Shown here piece by piece: positions 35,197 through 45,464 of a DNA stretch of 64,000 bases. The notes under the pieces were generated by a model that saw nothing but the letters and a program-made list of their open reading frames with translations, had not been told where the DNA came from and ran no database searches. Both the position numbers and the translations under genes were made by a program. Positions within the stretch are counted from its first letter, which is position 1; the number at the start of each line of letters is the position of its first letter. Source of the stretch: JBLNDJ01 sp050261515 (GTDB lineage: Bacteria > Acidobacteriota > Terriglobia > Bryobacterales > Bryobacteraceae); NCBI GenBank assembly GCA_050261515.1, contig JBLNDJ010000050.1, positions 41,829 through 105,828 on the forward strand, given 5' to 3'.

Positions 35197-36279
35197 ATGT
35201 TCCCCCTGGAACGTTTCGCCTCCGTCCTGTTTTTGTCCCTCCTCGCGCTGCCCTGCTACCCGGCGGACGCGATCTTCGGGCGCCGTGTCTACGCTCCCGA
35301 AGGCCGCACTTACCAGCAGATCTGGACCCTCGACACGCGCACCCGCCAAATCGCCCCGCTCACCAAGACCCCGCGGCGCCACGCCCAGCCCGTCTTCGCA
35401 TCCGGCGGCGCGCGCATCTGGTTCCTCTCCGGAGCCTTCGGCAACGAAGCCAACACGGAACTCTGGTCCTTCGACCCGCGCAGCCGCACCGAAAAGCTCG
35501 CCGCGCAGTTCAGCGGACGCATCGCGCGCCTCCTCGGCGGCACCGCCGACCGCGTCTTCTTCACCGCCTACGAAACCGACGAGCTCGCCCTCTACCGCTG
35601 GGACGGCCGCCTGACCAAGCTCGCCCGCATGCCCGGAGCGTCCCCCGATGCCGCCGCCCTCTCGCCCGACGCCCGCAGCCTCGCCGTCCAGACCGGCGAC
35701 GTCCCCGAGATCCTCATGATGGAAGCCAGCGGCGCGCAGGGCCGCAAAACGCCCAACTGCGCCGAGCCCGTCTGGTCCCCGGACGGCAAGAAGCTCGCCT
35801 GCGCCTCCGGCAGCACCATCCGCATCGTGAACCTCGCCACCGGAGTCGAAGCCGCGCACGTGGAATTCACGCCGCGCACCACGCCCCCCACCGTCGCCGA
35901 CTACTCACCCGACGGCACGCGCCTTCTGGTCAAGACCGTCGGAGCGAATCACAGCAGCACCTACCCGCAATCGGATTTCTGGATCCTCGAAATCGCAGCC
36001 GGCAAGTGGACCTTCGTCGGCCCCGGCCAGGCCGGCCTGTTCGGAGCCAACGGAACGGTGATCCTGGTAACGCCGCGCGAGCTCGCGCACATAGGCAAGC
36101 GCCAGGACTGGGTCGCGCAGTTGCTGCTGGTCGATCCCGCCACCCACGCCCAAACGCCCATCGGCGCCGGCGCCGCGGCAAGCGCCGACCCCGCGCGGGC
36201 GCCGCAAACGCCGGCCGCCGTCGCGCACCCCAAGCCGGCCCCGGCGAGGCCCAAATCTGCCCCGAAGACGAAGCGTTAA
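35197..36279 (+). CDS. secreted PD40 beta-propeller protein
   Basis: A 360-residue protein with a signal peptide (about 1-24), six or so propeller blades (LSPDARSLAVQ, WSPDGKKLACAS, YSPDGTRLLVK) and an Ala/Pro/Lys-rich C-terminal tail. ATG 35197 is preferred over 35152 because the hydrophobic leader follows it. Divergent from the related propeller gene 92 bases away. The function is likely protein or ligand binding in the periplasm; nothing more specific can be read. Confidence 0.78.
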   Translation: MFPLERFASVLFLSLLALPCYPADAIFGRRVYAPEGRTYQQIWTLDTRTRQIAPLTKTPRRHAQPVFASGGARIWFLSGAFGNEANTELWSFDPRSRTEKLAAQFSGRIARLLGGTADRVFFTAYETDELALYRWDGRLTKLARMPGASPDAAALSPDARSLAVQTGDVPEILMMEASGAQGRKTPNCAEPVWSPDGKKLACASGSTIRIVNLATGVEAAHVEFTPRTTPPTVADYSPDGTRLLVKTVGANHSSTYPQSDFWILEIAAGKWTFVGPGQAGLFGANGTVILVTPRELAHIGKRQDWVAQLLLVDPATHAQTPIGAGAAASADPARAPQTPAAVAHPKPAPARPKSAPKTKR

Positions 36280-36282
36280 GCT

Positions 36283-37584
36283 TTACCGAAGCGCCAGCGG
36301 CTTCCCCTTCGCCGACGGAAGCGCGATCCCAAGCAGGTTGGCGATCGTCGGAGCGATGTCGATATTCTCGAACCGCTCCAGCTTCGCTCCCCGCGCCACG
36401 CCATAGCCGCTCGCGATGAACAGCGCCGTCATTTCCGGGTCGCTCGCCAGATATCCGTGGCTCCCGGCTTGCTGCGGCAATTCCGCCGTCACCGGTCCGC
36501 CGGTTGCGCCCGAGAAAGCATACCCGCTGCGCGCGACCAGCAGCAGATCGAACATCTGCGGATCCCGCTCGGGCTGCGCGAGTCCCAGCTCCGCATAACC
36601 CTCCGGCCGGATGATGCGCGCGATCCCCTCAACGCCCTCGAGCGCCGCGATAACCTTGGGAGCGATCTCGGCGGCCCGGGCCTTGTCGAGATACACGTAG
36701 CCCGTCCCGCCCTCCGGAAGCACGTACGCCTGCTTGTCGAGGCCGGCCGCCGCCAGCGCCGCTCCCGCGCGAATCTGTTTCGTATACGCCTTGAACCCGT
36801 GATCGGAGACCACCAGGAAGGTCGTGCGCTCCGTCATCCCCGCCTGGGCGACGGCTTCGACAACACGCGCCACGCAGCTATCGAGAAACGCGATCGCCGA
36901 GGTGCCCGCCAGCGTCCCCGGCCCATAGCGGTGGTGCACCGAATCGAGCGAGAGCAGATGATACAGCAGCAGGTTGGGCTTGTGCTCCCGGATCAGATAC
37001 GCCGCCGCGCGCGTCCACATCTCATCGCGGAAAAGGATGTTCGCGTTGCTGAAGTTTTCCAGCTCGGCAGCGGACACGACGCCCTTGGCGATCATCTCGC
37101 GCTCGAGCGGCCCCTCCGCCGTAGCCCATTCGCTGAACGCCCACGTGATGCCGGGAGCGTTGTTGATGGCCACCCAATCCACCTGCGCTGTCGTAAGCCC
37201 GGCCCGCCGCGCCGCGTCGTACACGGTAGGGGCGTGGACCATCTTCTCTTTATCGAGCATCGGCTCCACCTTGACCGGCGGCCACGACCCGGTCCGCGTG
37301 ATGGTGCCGTTGGTCAACAACCCATGCTCATCCGCACGCACCCCGGTCACCATCGTGGTGTGATTCGGCCAGGTGATGGTCGGCGTCAAAGGCGTCATAG
37401 TAGCCGTCACGCCGTTAGCAATCAGCCGGCGCAGTGTTGGAATCGGAGCCTTCGAATCCTGAAGAACGCTGGCCGGCAATCCATCCAGGCTGATCACAAC
37501 CACCATCCGTCCCTTAGCGGGTGTCTGCGAAAAGCCGGAAGCGCAAAAAGCGGCAGCGGCGAGGAAAGCGGTTATCAGTCTCAT
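36283..37584 (-). CDS. secreted type I phosphodiesterase/nucleotide pyrophosphatase-family protein
   Basis: A 433-residue protein with a signal peptide (about 1-20) and the alkaline-phosphatase-superfamily domain of the NPP type: VVVISLDGLPAS (metal Asp), TPTITWPNHTTMVTG (catalytic Thr region), HHRYGPGT and FLVVSDHGF, with a late SHGY. These hydrolyse phosphodiester or pyrophosphate bonds outside the cytoplasm. The longer frame to 37704 lacks a leader. It is convergent with the propeller gene. Confidence 0.88.
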   Translation of the reverse strand: MRLITAFLAAAAFCASGFSQTPAKGRMVVVISLDGLPASVLQDSKAPIPTLRRLIANGVTATMTPLTPTITWPNHTTMVTGVRADEHGLLTNGTITRTGSWPPVKVEPMLDKEKMVHAPTVYDAARRAGLTTAQVDWVAINNAPGITWAFSEWATAEGPLEREMIAKGVVSAAELENFSNANILFRDEMWTRAAAYLIREHKPNLLLYHLLSLDSVHHRYGPGTLAGTSAIAFLDSCVARVVEAVAQAGMTERTTFLVVSDHGFKAYTKQIRAGAALAAAGLDKQAYVLPEGGTGYVYLDKARAAEIAPKVIAALEGVEGIARIIRPEGYAELGLAQPERDPQMFDLLLVARSGYAFSGATGGPVTAELPQQAGSHGYLASDPEMTALFIASGYGVARGAKLERFENIDIAPTIANLLGIALPSAKGKPLALR

Positions 37585-37669
37585 GAGTAAAACGAATTGT
37601 ACAATGCGGCCGGCGCACACCCGCAAGTCCGCTCCAGCGACCAAAGCGACCGCATCGTGCCAACGTGAC

Positions 37670-38362
37670 TCACTGTCGCTTGGCCGACATATCGCTAATC
37701 TCAATCAGATCCGTACGCAGGGCAGAAAAAGCCGGCATAAGACCTGAAACCAGGCACGCCAGCGTTGCGATGGTCAAACTGAACAGGAGCACACGGGTGT
37801 CGATGCGGACCGCGGACAACGCCGATACGGTCAGTCCTGGGAGGCGCTGGAAGAGCGGGTTTTCGCCGGCCGGATCCAACGACGCCAGCACGCGTACGCT
37901 CAAACCTGCCAGCAGGACCCCCACCAGTCCGCCTGCCGCCGCGATCACGCCGGTCTCCACCAGAAGTTGCCGAAGGAGCCGGCCCCGGCCCGCTCCCACC
38001 GCCTGACGGATAGCCATCTCACGGCGCCGGGCGGCATTGCGGGTCAGCAGGAGGTTGATTACGTTCGCGCATGCAACCAGCAGGACGAAGCCGACGGCCG
38101 CGAGGAAGACCCACCCTGCCTTGCGTGCCGCAGTTTCCGCACGCACTTCCGAAAGGGGACGGGCATACGCGCCCCAAGCCTTGTGGTAGTAGTTGTCCGG
38201 ATGCGCGCGGTCCACCTCCGCTCCGGCCACAGCCGTGGCGGCCACGGCTTGCCGAACACTTACGCTTGACTTCCTCTTCGCGATGGCGAACCAGTTGTGA
38301 CTGAAGCGGACAGTGAGTTGCGAGGAAACGTTCGCCGGACTAGTACCGATAAGGCTTCCGGC
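37670..38362 (-). pseudogene. remnant of a duplicated ABC permease (middle portion only)
   Basis: An open frame of about 230 codons carries only the end of the first periplasmic domain (from about LTVRFSHNWFAIAKR) and the first FtsX membrane domain: FLAAVGFVLLVACANVINLLL and AIRQAVGAGRGRLLRQLLVET. The same segment in the complete copy at 13345-15795 is flanked by several hundred residues on each side. The N-terminal region and the whole second half are missing here, and no normal start exists. This is a truncated gene left by deletion. Confidence 0.8.
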
Positions 38363-38547
38363 CGTTCAACTTCCGGTTGGCGCGTCAACCTGGAGCGGTT
38401 CGGACACTGCGCATCCGAGATGACAACTCGCCCAACTGGATTACCGCCGAAACACCGGCCGCACGGCCGGCATTCGAACGAGTCCTTAAGGCGTGGAGAT
38501 CCAACATTCCCTCCTGGCAGCTAGAATGAAAGCGCCTGGGAGATCTT

Positions 38548-40047
38548 ATGAGCGGAACGCGTGTGAGCGGGCAGGCGAAGTTCGCCAAGACGGGGATTCC
38601 GGGACTCGACGAGATTCTGCCGGGCGGTTTGCCGGCGAACCGCCTTTACCTCGTCGAGGGCATGCCTGGAACGGGTAAGACCACGCTCGCCCTGCAGTTT
38701 CTCCTCGAGGGGCGCCGGGTAGGCGAACGAGGGCTGTACGTGACGCTCTCCGAGACGAAGGAAGAACTGCTGAGCGTCGCGGAATCGCACGGCTGGTCGC
38801 TCGATGGCATAGATCTGTACGAACTCGAAGCCAGCCAGGCCCGGTTGAAACCCGAGCAGGAGTACACCGTTTTTCACCCGGAAGAAGTCGAGTTGACGGA
38901 AACGGCCCAGCAGGTCTATGCCGAGGTGGAGCGCATCAAGCCGGCGCGAGTGGTATTCGATTCGCTCTCCGAATTGCGCCTGCTCGCGCGCGAACCGCTC
39001 CGATATAGGCGGCAGATTCTCAGCTTGAAACAATTCTTCGCCGGCCGAAACTGCACGGTTCTGCTGCTCGATGACACGGTGGGCCGGAGCTCCGACCTGC
39101 AATTACAGAGCATTTCCCACGGCGTGGTCTCGCTGGAACGGTTGGGACAAGAGTACGGCGTATCCCGCCGCCGGCTGAACGTGGTCAAACTCCGCGGCGC
39201 AAAATTCCGTGACGGCTATCACGATTACCTGATCGAAACGGGCGGACTCCGGGTCTTCCCGAGACTTGTGGCGGCTGAACATCGCCGGGACCACGCCGGG
39301 TCTGTATTCAGTTCCGGGATCGCCGAGTTGGACGCATTGCTCGGCGGTGGTCTTAGTAGCGGCACCAGCACTTTGATCACGGGCCCCGCAGGATCTGGAA
39401 AATCCTGTTTGGCTGCCGCTTACCTGCGGGCCGCGGCGCAGCAGGGGCAACACGCCACCGCCTGTATCTTTGAGGAGACGCGCCGGACGTTTCTGGACCG
39501 GACGGCCGGCATTAACATGGATCTCGCCGAGTATGTTGCTGCCGGGCTGATTGCCATTCACCAGATCGACCCGGCGGAACTGTCCCCCGGAGAGCTTGCC
39601 GCGCGCATTCGCGTGGAGGTCGAGGAAAGACACGCCAAAGTCGTCGTCCTCGACAGTCTCAGCGGTTACGTGAACGCGCTGCCGAACGAACGGTTCCTCC
39701 TGGCACAGCTGCATGAGCTGCTGAGCTATCTGGCCGAATACGACGTCATAACGATCCTGGTCGCGGCGCAGAAGGGCACGATAGGCCCGGTCGAGACGGC
39801 CGCGGATGCCAGCTATTTGGCAGACACGTTTATTTTGCTGCGTTTCTTCGAAAGCCAGGGCTCCCTCAAAAAGGCTGTTTCCGTGATCAAACACCGGAAG
39901 AGCTCACACGAAGACACGATTCGGGAAATGCAGATTACCTCCGAAGGCATTCGGATTGGCGAAGTCCTGACAGCGTTCCGGGGTGTGCTTACCGGGGTTC
40001 CCGAGTATTTAGGAGAACCAGCGGATTTGATCGATCCGGGGAATTGA
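38548..40047 (+). CDS. KaiC-like double ATPase domain protein
   Basis: A 499-residue protein with two RecA/KaiC domains: the first with Walker A GMPGTGKTT (about 38-46) and ILPGGLPANRLYLVEG, the second with Walker A GPAGSGKS (about 279-286) after LDALLGGGLSSGTSTLITG. KaiC-like proteins outside cyanobacteria act as ATP-dependent switches for sensor kinases. The second domain lacks an obvious CII phosphorylation Ser-Thr pair, so autophosphorylation is uncertain. Its stop overlaps the start of the hybrid histidine kinase (TTGA), pointing to a functional pair. Confidence 0.88.
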   Translation: MSGTRVSGQAKFAKTGIPGLDEILPGGLPANRLYLVEGMPGTGKTTLALQFLLEGRRVGERGLYVTLSETKEELLSVAESHGWSLDGIDLYELEASQARLKPEQEYTVFHPEEVELTETAQQVYAEVERIKPARVVFDSLSELRLLAREPLRYRRQILSLKQFFAGRNCTVLLLDDTVGRSSDLQLQSISHGVVSLERLGQEYGVSRRRLNVVKLRGAKFRDGYHDYLIETGGLRVFPRLVAAEHRRDHAGSVFSSGIAELDALLGGGLSSGTSTLITGPAGSGKSCLAAAYLRAAAQQGQHATACIFEETRRTFLDRTAGINMDLAEYVAAGLIAIHQIDPAELSPGELAARIRVEVEERHAKVVVLDSLSGYVNALPNERFLLAQLHELLSYLAEYDVITILVAAQKGTIGPVETAADASYLADTFILLRFFESQGSLKKAVSVIKHRKSSHEDTIREMQITSEGIRIGEVLTAFRGVLTGVPEYLGEPADLIDPGN

Positions 40048-41645
40048 CGGTGAGCCAGGACCTCCAAGTGTTGGTTGTCGCTCCCACGGGCCGTGACGGG
40101 CAACTCATCTGCGGCATGCTCGCGAAAGGGGGCATTGCGTGCCGCAGTTATAACGGTATCCGTGAGCTTTGCGGCCAGGCGGCCGACGGCATCGGCGCGA
40201 TCATCTTAACGGAAGAAGCGCTTGTTCCGGGCGCCATGGAAGAACTCGACGGATTATTGAACGCGCAACCAGCCTGGTCCGATATCGGCCTCATACTGCT
40301 AACCAGCCACGGGGACCGGGTGCAAGCGGCGGTGCGCACAAAGCTGCAACGCCGAGGTGCACGGTCGGTCATTCTGATCGAGCGACCGGTACGGGTGCTG
40401 ACGCTCGCCAGCAGTGTTGACTCCCTGTTGCAGTCGCGCAGGCGTCAGTATCAGATTCGCGATTATCTGGAAGAGCGTGTCCGCAATGAGTCGCGGCTGC
40501 GCGAGACACAAAAAATGGAGAGCGTTGGTCTCCTCGCCGGCGGCATAGCCCACGATTTCAATAACATCCTCACTGGCGTGCTCGGAAATGCCAGTCTCGC
40601 TTTGGACGATGCGCCCAGCGGGTCGCGTCAAGCTGTGTGGCTGACGGACGTCGTGAACGCGGCTGAGCGCGCCGCCCAACTCACGAAGCAGCTGCTGGCC
40701 TATGCAGGGAAGGGCCGTTTTGTCATAGAACCGCTCGACCTCTCGCACGAAGTTCGGGAGATCAGCGGGCTTATCCGGACCTCCATCCCGCGGACGGTGC
40801 AGTTGAGCCTGGAATTGATGGAAAGCCTTCCGTGTATCGAAGCGGACACTGCTCAAATCCAGCAAGTCGTGATGAACCTGGTGATCAACGGCGCGGAGGC
40901 GATCCCCGAGGGTCAAACCGGCACGGTTTTGATCACGACGGGTGTGCAGGAGGTCGATGATGCCTACATCCAAACTATGGTGCCATTGAGTGAGATCGAG
41001 CGGGGGCGATATGTGACTCTGGAGGTGCACGACACCGGGACCGGCATGGACCGTGATGTTATCAGCCGGATATTCGATCCGTTCTACACGACGAAGTTCT
41101 TAGGCCGTGGACTGGGCCTCGCCGCGGTCCGAGGCATCGTCAAGGGGCATAGGGGCGCTATTAAGGTGTACAGCACGCCCGGCCGGGGCACCACATTCAA
41201 ACTGCTCTTTCCAGCAAGCCTCAAAGAGGGTCAAAAAAGACGCGATAAAGCTTCGGAACACGCTTCCCTTGAGGGAACGGGAACCATTCTCGTCATAGAC
41301 GACGAAGAGATTGTCAGACGCACCGCGAAGTTGACGCTGGAACATTACGGATACGAGGTTATTCTGGCGGAGGACGGCCGTCAGGGCGTGGAAGCTTTCC
41401 GGCAAATTTCGGACCGCGTCGGCGTCGTCCTTTTGGATTTGACCATGCCCGTGATGAGCGGAGAGGAAGCTTTCCGCGAGTTGCGGATGATCCGTCCCGA
41501 TATCAAAGTGATTCTTTCCAGCGGCTACAACAAGGTCGAGGCTATCCGGCACTTCACGGGCAAAGGGCTTGCCGGTTTCATTCAGAAGCCATACACGTCG
41601 GTGCGCCTGGCCGAGGCAGTGCGGTCTGTACTGAATCGGCACTAA
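40044..41645 (+). CDS. hybrid histidine kinase with N-terminal pseudo-receiver and C-terminal receiver
   Basis: A 533-residue cytoplasmic kinase. Residues about 1-125 look like a receiver-type domain, followed by a coiled coil, HisKA with LAGGIAHDFNN (phospho-His near 169), HATPase (GLGLAAVRGIVKGHRG), and a receiver domain with VVLLDLTMP (Asp near 464). There is no membrane helix, so the signal is internal, plausibly from the preceding KaiC-like ATPase with which it overlaps. The start is TTG 40044 (overlap) or GTG 40050. No separate output gene is next to it. Confidence 0.87.
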   Translation: MTVSQDLQVLVVAPTGRDGQLICGMLAKGGIACRSYNGIRELCGQAADGIGAIILTEEALVPGAMEELDGLLNAQPAWSDIGLILLTSHGDRVQAAVRTKLQRRGARSVILIERPVRVLTLASSVDSLLQSRRRQYQIRDYLEERVRNESRLRETQKMESVGLLAGGIAHDFNNILTGVLGNASLALDDAPSGSRQAVWLTDVVNAAERAAQLTKQLLAYAGKGRFVIEPLDLSHEVREISGLIRTSIPRTVQLSLELMESLPCIEADTAQIQQVVMNLVINGAEAIPEGQTGTVLITTGVQEVDDAYIQTMVPLSEIERGRYVTLEVHDTGTGMDRDVISRIFDPFYTTKFLGRGLGLAAVRGIVKGHRGAIKVYSTPGRGTTFKLLFPASLKEGQKRRDKASEHASLEGTGTILVIDDEEIVRRTAKLTLEHYGYEVILAEDGRQGVEAFRQISDRVGVVLLDLTMPVMSGEEAFRELRMIRPDIKVILSSGYNKVEAIRHFTGKGLAGFIQKPYTSVRLAEAVRSVLNRH

Positions 41646-41780
41646 CCGGCAAGCACGCCGTTTGAGAAGCCAGACCTTCGGGCGGATCGTCGGCCACCCG
41701 TACAAAGCCCAGGACTAGACCCACAAGTCCTTTTGGGGCCAGCCAGCGGGTGCTTCGAATATCGCGAATATGCTGAAGTG

Positions 41781-42242
41781 ATGGACGTGCACATCCGACC
41801 AGCAACGCCGGCTGATTGCGATCAACTGGCGCGCCTTCGTGAAGCACTATGGCCGGAAACCTCGGCGCTGGAACACGCACGCGAGTTGGAGCCAATACTG
41901 GCCGGCGAAACGCCTGGCGCCATGCCGTTGATCAACTTCGTCGCCGAGACCGCCGATGGCAGACTATTGGGCTTTGCTGAAGTCGATCTGCGCTCGCACG
42001 CCGATGGCTGCGATCCGGCGCGGCCGGTTGGTTATCTGGAGGGCTGGTACGTCGCCGTGGAGGCTCGACGCAGCGGTGTCGGTCGCCGGCTGCTTGCTGC
42101 CGCAGAGGATTGGGCCCGGAGCCATGGGTGCGTCGAAATGGCTTCGGATACATGGATCGACAACGAGCTTTCGCAAACGTGCCACGAAGCCCTCGGCTTT
42201 CAGGTTGTTGATCGGTGCGTGCACTACCGCAAAGCGCTTTAG
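41781..42242 (+). CDS. GNAT acetyltransferase resembling aminoglycoside 6'-N-acetyltransferases
   Basis: A 153-residue GNAT protein. IRPATPADCDQLARLREALWPE, GFAEVDLRSHADGC, YLEGWYVAVEARRSGVGRRLL (acetyl-CoA loop) and the C-terminal ASDTWIDNELSQTCHEALGF closely follow the AAC(6')-I pattern. AAC(6') enzymes acetylate the 6' amine of aminoglycosides, but chromosomal homologues may have other substrates. ATG 41781 begins right at the conserved N terminus. Neighbouring genes are unrelated and include remnants, so a horizontally acquired origin is possible. Confidence 0.8.
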   Translation: MDVHIRPATPADCDQLARLREALWPETSALEHARELEPILAGETPGAMPLINFVAETADGRLLGFAEVDLRSHADGCDPARPVGYLEGWYVAVEARRSGVGRRLLAAAEDWARSHGCVEMASDTWIDNELSQTCHEALGFQVVDRCVHYRKAL

Positions 42243-42441
42243 AGGTCTGGTTTCCAGGTTAGGAATGGGAAGTCGGCATCCCGTCAGCCCAGTTCCTGAT
42301 GCCTCCTCGCGTCCCAGAGCGTGTCATCCCCTCCCTCCCCGGAGGGTGGGAGACGGCCCCGTGTGGCGAATCGAACTGAACTTCCGGCTTGCGCGTTTGA
42401 TGCAGGTAGGACAGTGGCACCTCGATTGCAATCTTCAGTCC

Positions 42442-42942
42442 ATGTACTTCCGATCTGGAAAAGGCACCGTTTACAAAGGACTTATCGCGGGGGCCATCGG
42501 CGGCTTAGCCGCATCGTGGATTATGCCTCGGTTCGAACTCCTGCTATCGCACGCTTTGGACCATAGCGCTCCGCACGAAGGCCAAGAAGAGGATGCCACC
42601 GTCAAAATCGCGCAGAGGATCTCGTCCGCATTGCTGGGGCATGAACTCTCCGCAGAAGAGAAGAGAACGGCTGGCCCTATGGTGCACTACGCCTACGGGA
42701 CCGGGATCGGAGCGTTGTACGGTTGCCTGGCGCAAAAGCACAGAACCACCACGTCGGGATTTGGCAGCGCTTATGGGGCAGCCGTCTGGGCGCTCGGCGA
42801 AGAAATCGCTGTGCCTGCGCTCGGGCTTGGGAAAAAGCCGGCGGAAACGCCGGTGTCCCAGCATTTTCAATTGTTGGCCGCTCACCTCGTCTATGGCATC
42901 ACGTTGGAAGGTGTTCGCCGTCTGGCTCTGAAGTCGTTATGA
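42442..42942 (+). CDS. DUF1440-like membrane protein
   Basis: A 166-residue protein with a helix near the N terminus (GLIAGAIGGLAASWIMPRFE) and two more hydrophobic stretches (MVHYAYGTGIGALYG, SAYGAAVWALGEEI). This pattern matches DUF1440 (YagU-like) inner-membrane proteins, whose role is unknown. ATG 42442 is chosen; an upstream ATG at 42400 is in frame but less likely. The truncated SRPBCC frame begins seven bases after the stop. Confidence 0.72.
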   Translation: MYFRSGKGTVYKGLIAGAIGGLAASWIMPRFELLLSHALDHSAPHEGQEEDATVKIAQRISSALLGHELSAEEKRTAGPMVHYAYGTGIGALYGCLAQKHRTTTSGFGSAYGAAVWALGEEIAVPALGLGKKPAETPVSQHFQLLAAHLVYGITLEGVRRLALKSL

Positions 42943-42948
42943 ACTATT

Positions 42949-43203
42949 GTGCCGGCTGCAGGCGGAACGTACCTGGAATTGGTCCCGGGCGAGCTCATCC
43001 GGTACTCCGACCGGTTCGATGATCCGAATCTGCCCGGCGATATCCAGGTAACCGTCAGACTGAAGAAGGTCTCGGTAGGAACCGAACTCAGCGTTATCCA
43101 AGATGGCTTGCCCGATGTCATTCCAGCAGAGGCATGCTATCTGGGGTGGCAGGAATCGCTCTCCCAGTTGGCGCACCTGGTCGAACCGGACATTCGCGAA
43201 TAA
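42949..43203 (+). pseudogene. C-terminal remnant of an SRPBCC/AHSA1-type protein
   Basis: 84 residues (GGTYLELVPGELIRYSDRF, then VTVRLKKVSVGTELSVIQ, VIPAEACYLGWQESLSQL, HLVEPDI) match the second half of an AHSA1-type SRPBCC protein of about 150-160 residues. The N-terminal half is absent; the frame starts within the domain directly behind the DUF1440 gene. This is a deletion remnant, though a GTG at 42949 could still allow a short product. Confidence 0.75.
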
Positions 43204-43309
43204 TCCGTTCCCCGGATGCCCGGCCCGCTCAAGGCGGCCGATTCCTCCGGCAAGTCGCCATCGCCGCGCGTACGTTGTGCTGACTGCCGATGGATGATAC
43301 CCTTCCGCC

Positions 43310-43870
43310 ATGCTGATAGCCACGATTCGGGAACACGTCCGCACGGCTTGCCGCCGCCCCGAGAATGCTTTCGGTCCTTGCTTCTTTGAGGAGCATATAG
43401 TGGTGGTGGCCGGTTGCGCTTTGCGCATGGCCCCGAGCTTGCATGCCGACCCGGAGATCGTCGAACTCGCCGCCTACCTGCACGACTTATCAGCTGTGTA
43501 CGATCCGGGGACGCTTCCTGACCACGCGAAGTCGAGCGCCGGCCTGGCGGGGCGGTTGTTGGCAGAGCGGGACTACCCGGCTGGAAAGCTTGCCGGCGTC
43601 GCCACCGCGATCACTCTGCATTCGGCGCCCCTCCAGATCGGCGCAGCGCCTCCGGAAGCGGTCTGCCTGTCAAACGCCGATGCTGTGGCGCGGATCCTGC
43701 GGCCGGCGTATTGGCTTTATTTTGCATTCAGAATTCGAAACGAGCCGTTTGAGAAAGGGAGACGTTGGCTTCGCGCCCTTCTTGAAGCACAGTGGCGCGA
43801 CATGGTCGAACCGGCCAAGGACATGGTCCGCTCTCAATTTGCGACAGTACTCGATCTTCTACGGGAATAG
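43310..43870 (+). CDS. HD-domain phosphohydrolase
   Basis: A 186-residue soluble protein with an HD-superfamily pattern: HIVVVAGCALRMAP (first His), LAAYLHDLSAV (HD pair near residues 58-59), DHAKSSAG and CLSNADAVARIL (final Asp). HD proteins hydrolyse phosphate esters of nucleotides or related compounds. No associated domain indicates its substrate. The gene is isolated between the SRPBCC remnant and the GC repeat upstream of the response regulator. Confidence 0.82.
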   Translation: MLIATIREHVRTACRRPENAFGPCFFEEHIVVVAGCALRMAPSLHADPEIVELAAYLHDLSAVYDPGTLPDHAKSSAGLAGRLLAERDYPAGKLAGVATAITLHSAPLQIGAAPPEAVCLSNADAVARILRPAYWLYFAFRIRNEPFEKGRRWLRALLEAQWRDMVEPAKDMVRSQFATVLDLLRE

Positions 43871-43985
43871 GCTTAAAGTGGCCGATTTCGATCCGGTTGA
43901 GGACCAGGCGAGGCGGCACACGGTACGCGCCAAGGGTGGGCGATTCCGCGCACGTCGGACGCGCCCCGCGGCCGGCCGGACCTTC

Positions 43986-44040
43986 GCCCGGCCCCCGCGT
44001 GCGGCCCGCCCGGCCCCCGCGTGCGGCCCGCCCGGCCCCC
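43986..44040. repeat. 22-bp GC-rich tandem repeat
   Basis: Two perfect copies of a 22-bp unit (43986-44007 and 44008-44029) plus half a third (44030-44040) lie immediately upstream of the response regulator gene. The unit is nearly all G and C. It may be replication slippage or a structured leader. Confidence 0.8.
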
Positions 44041-44062
44041 GAATCGCGGACAATGGAAACTT

Positions 44063-45460
<1,398 letters not shown>

Positions 45461-45464
45461 CCCC

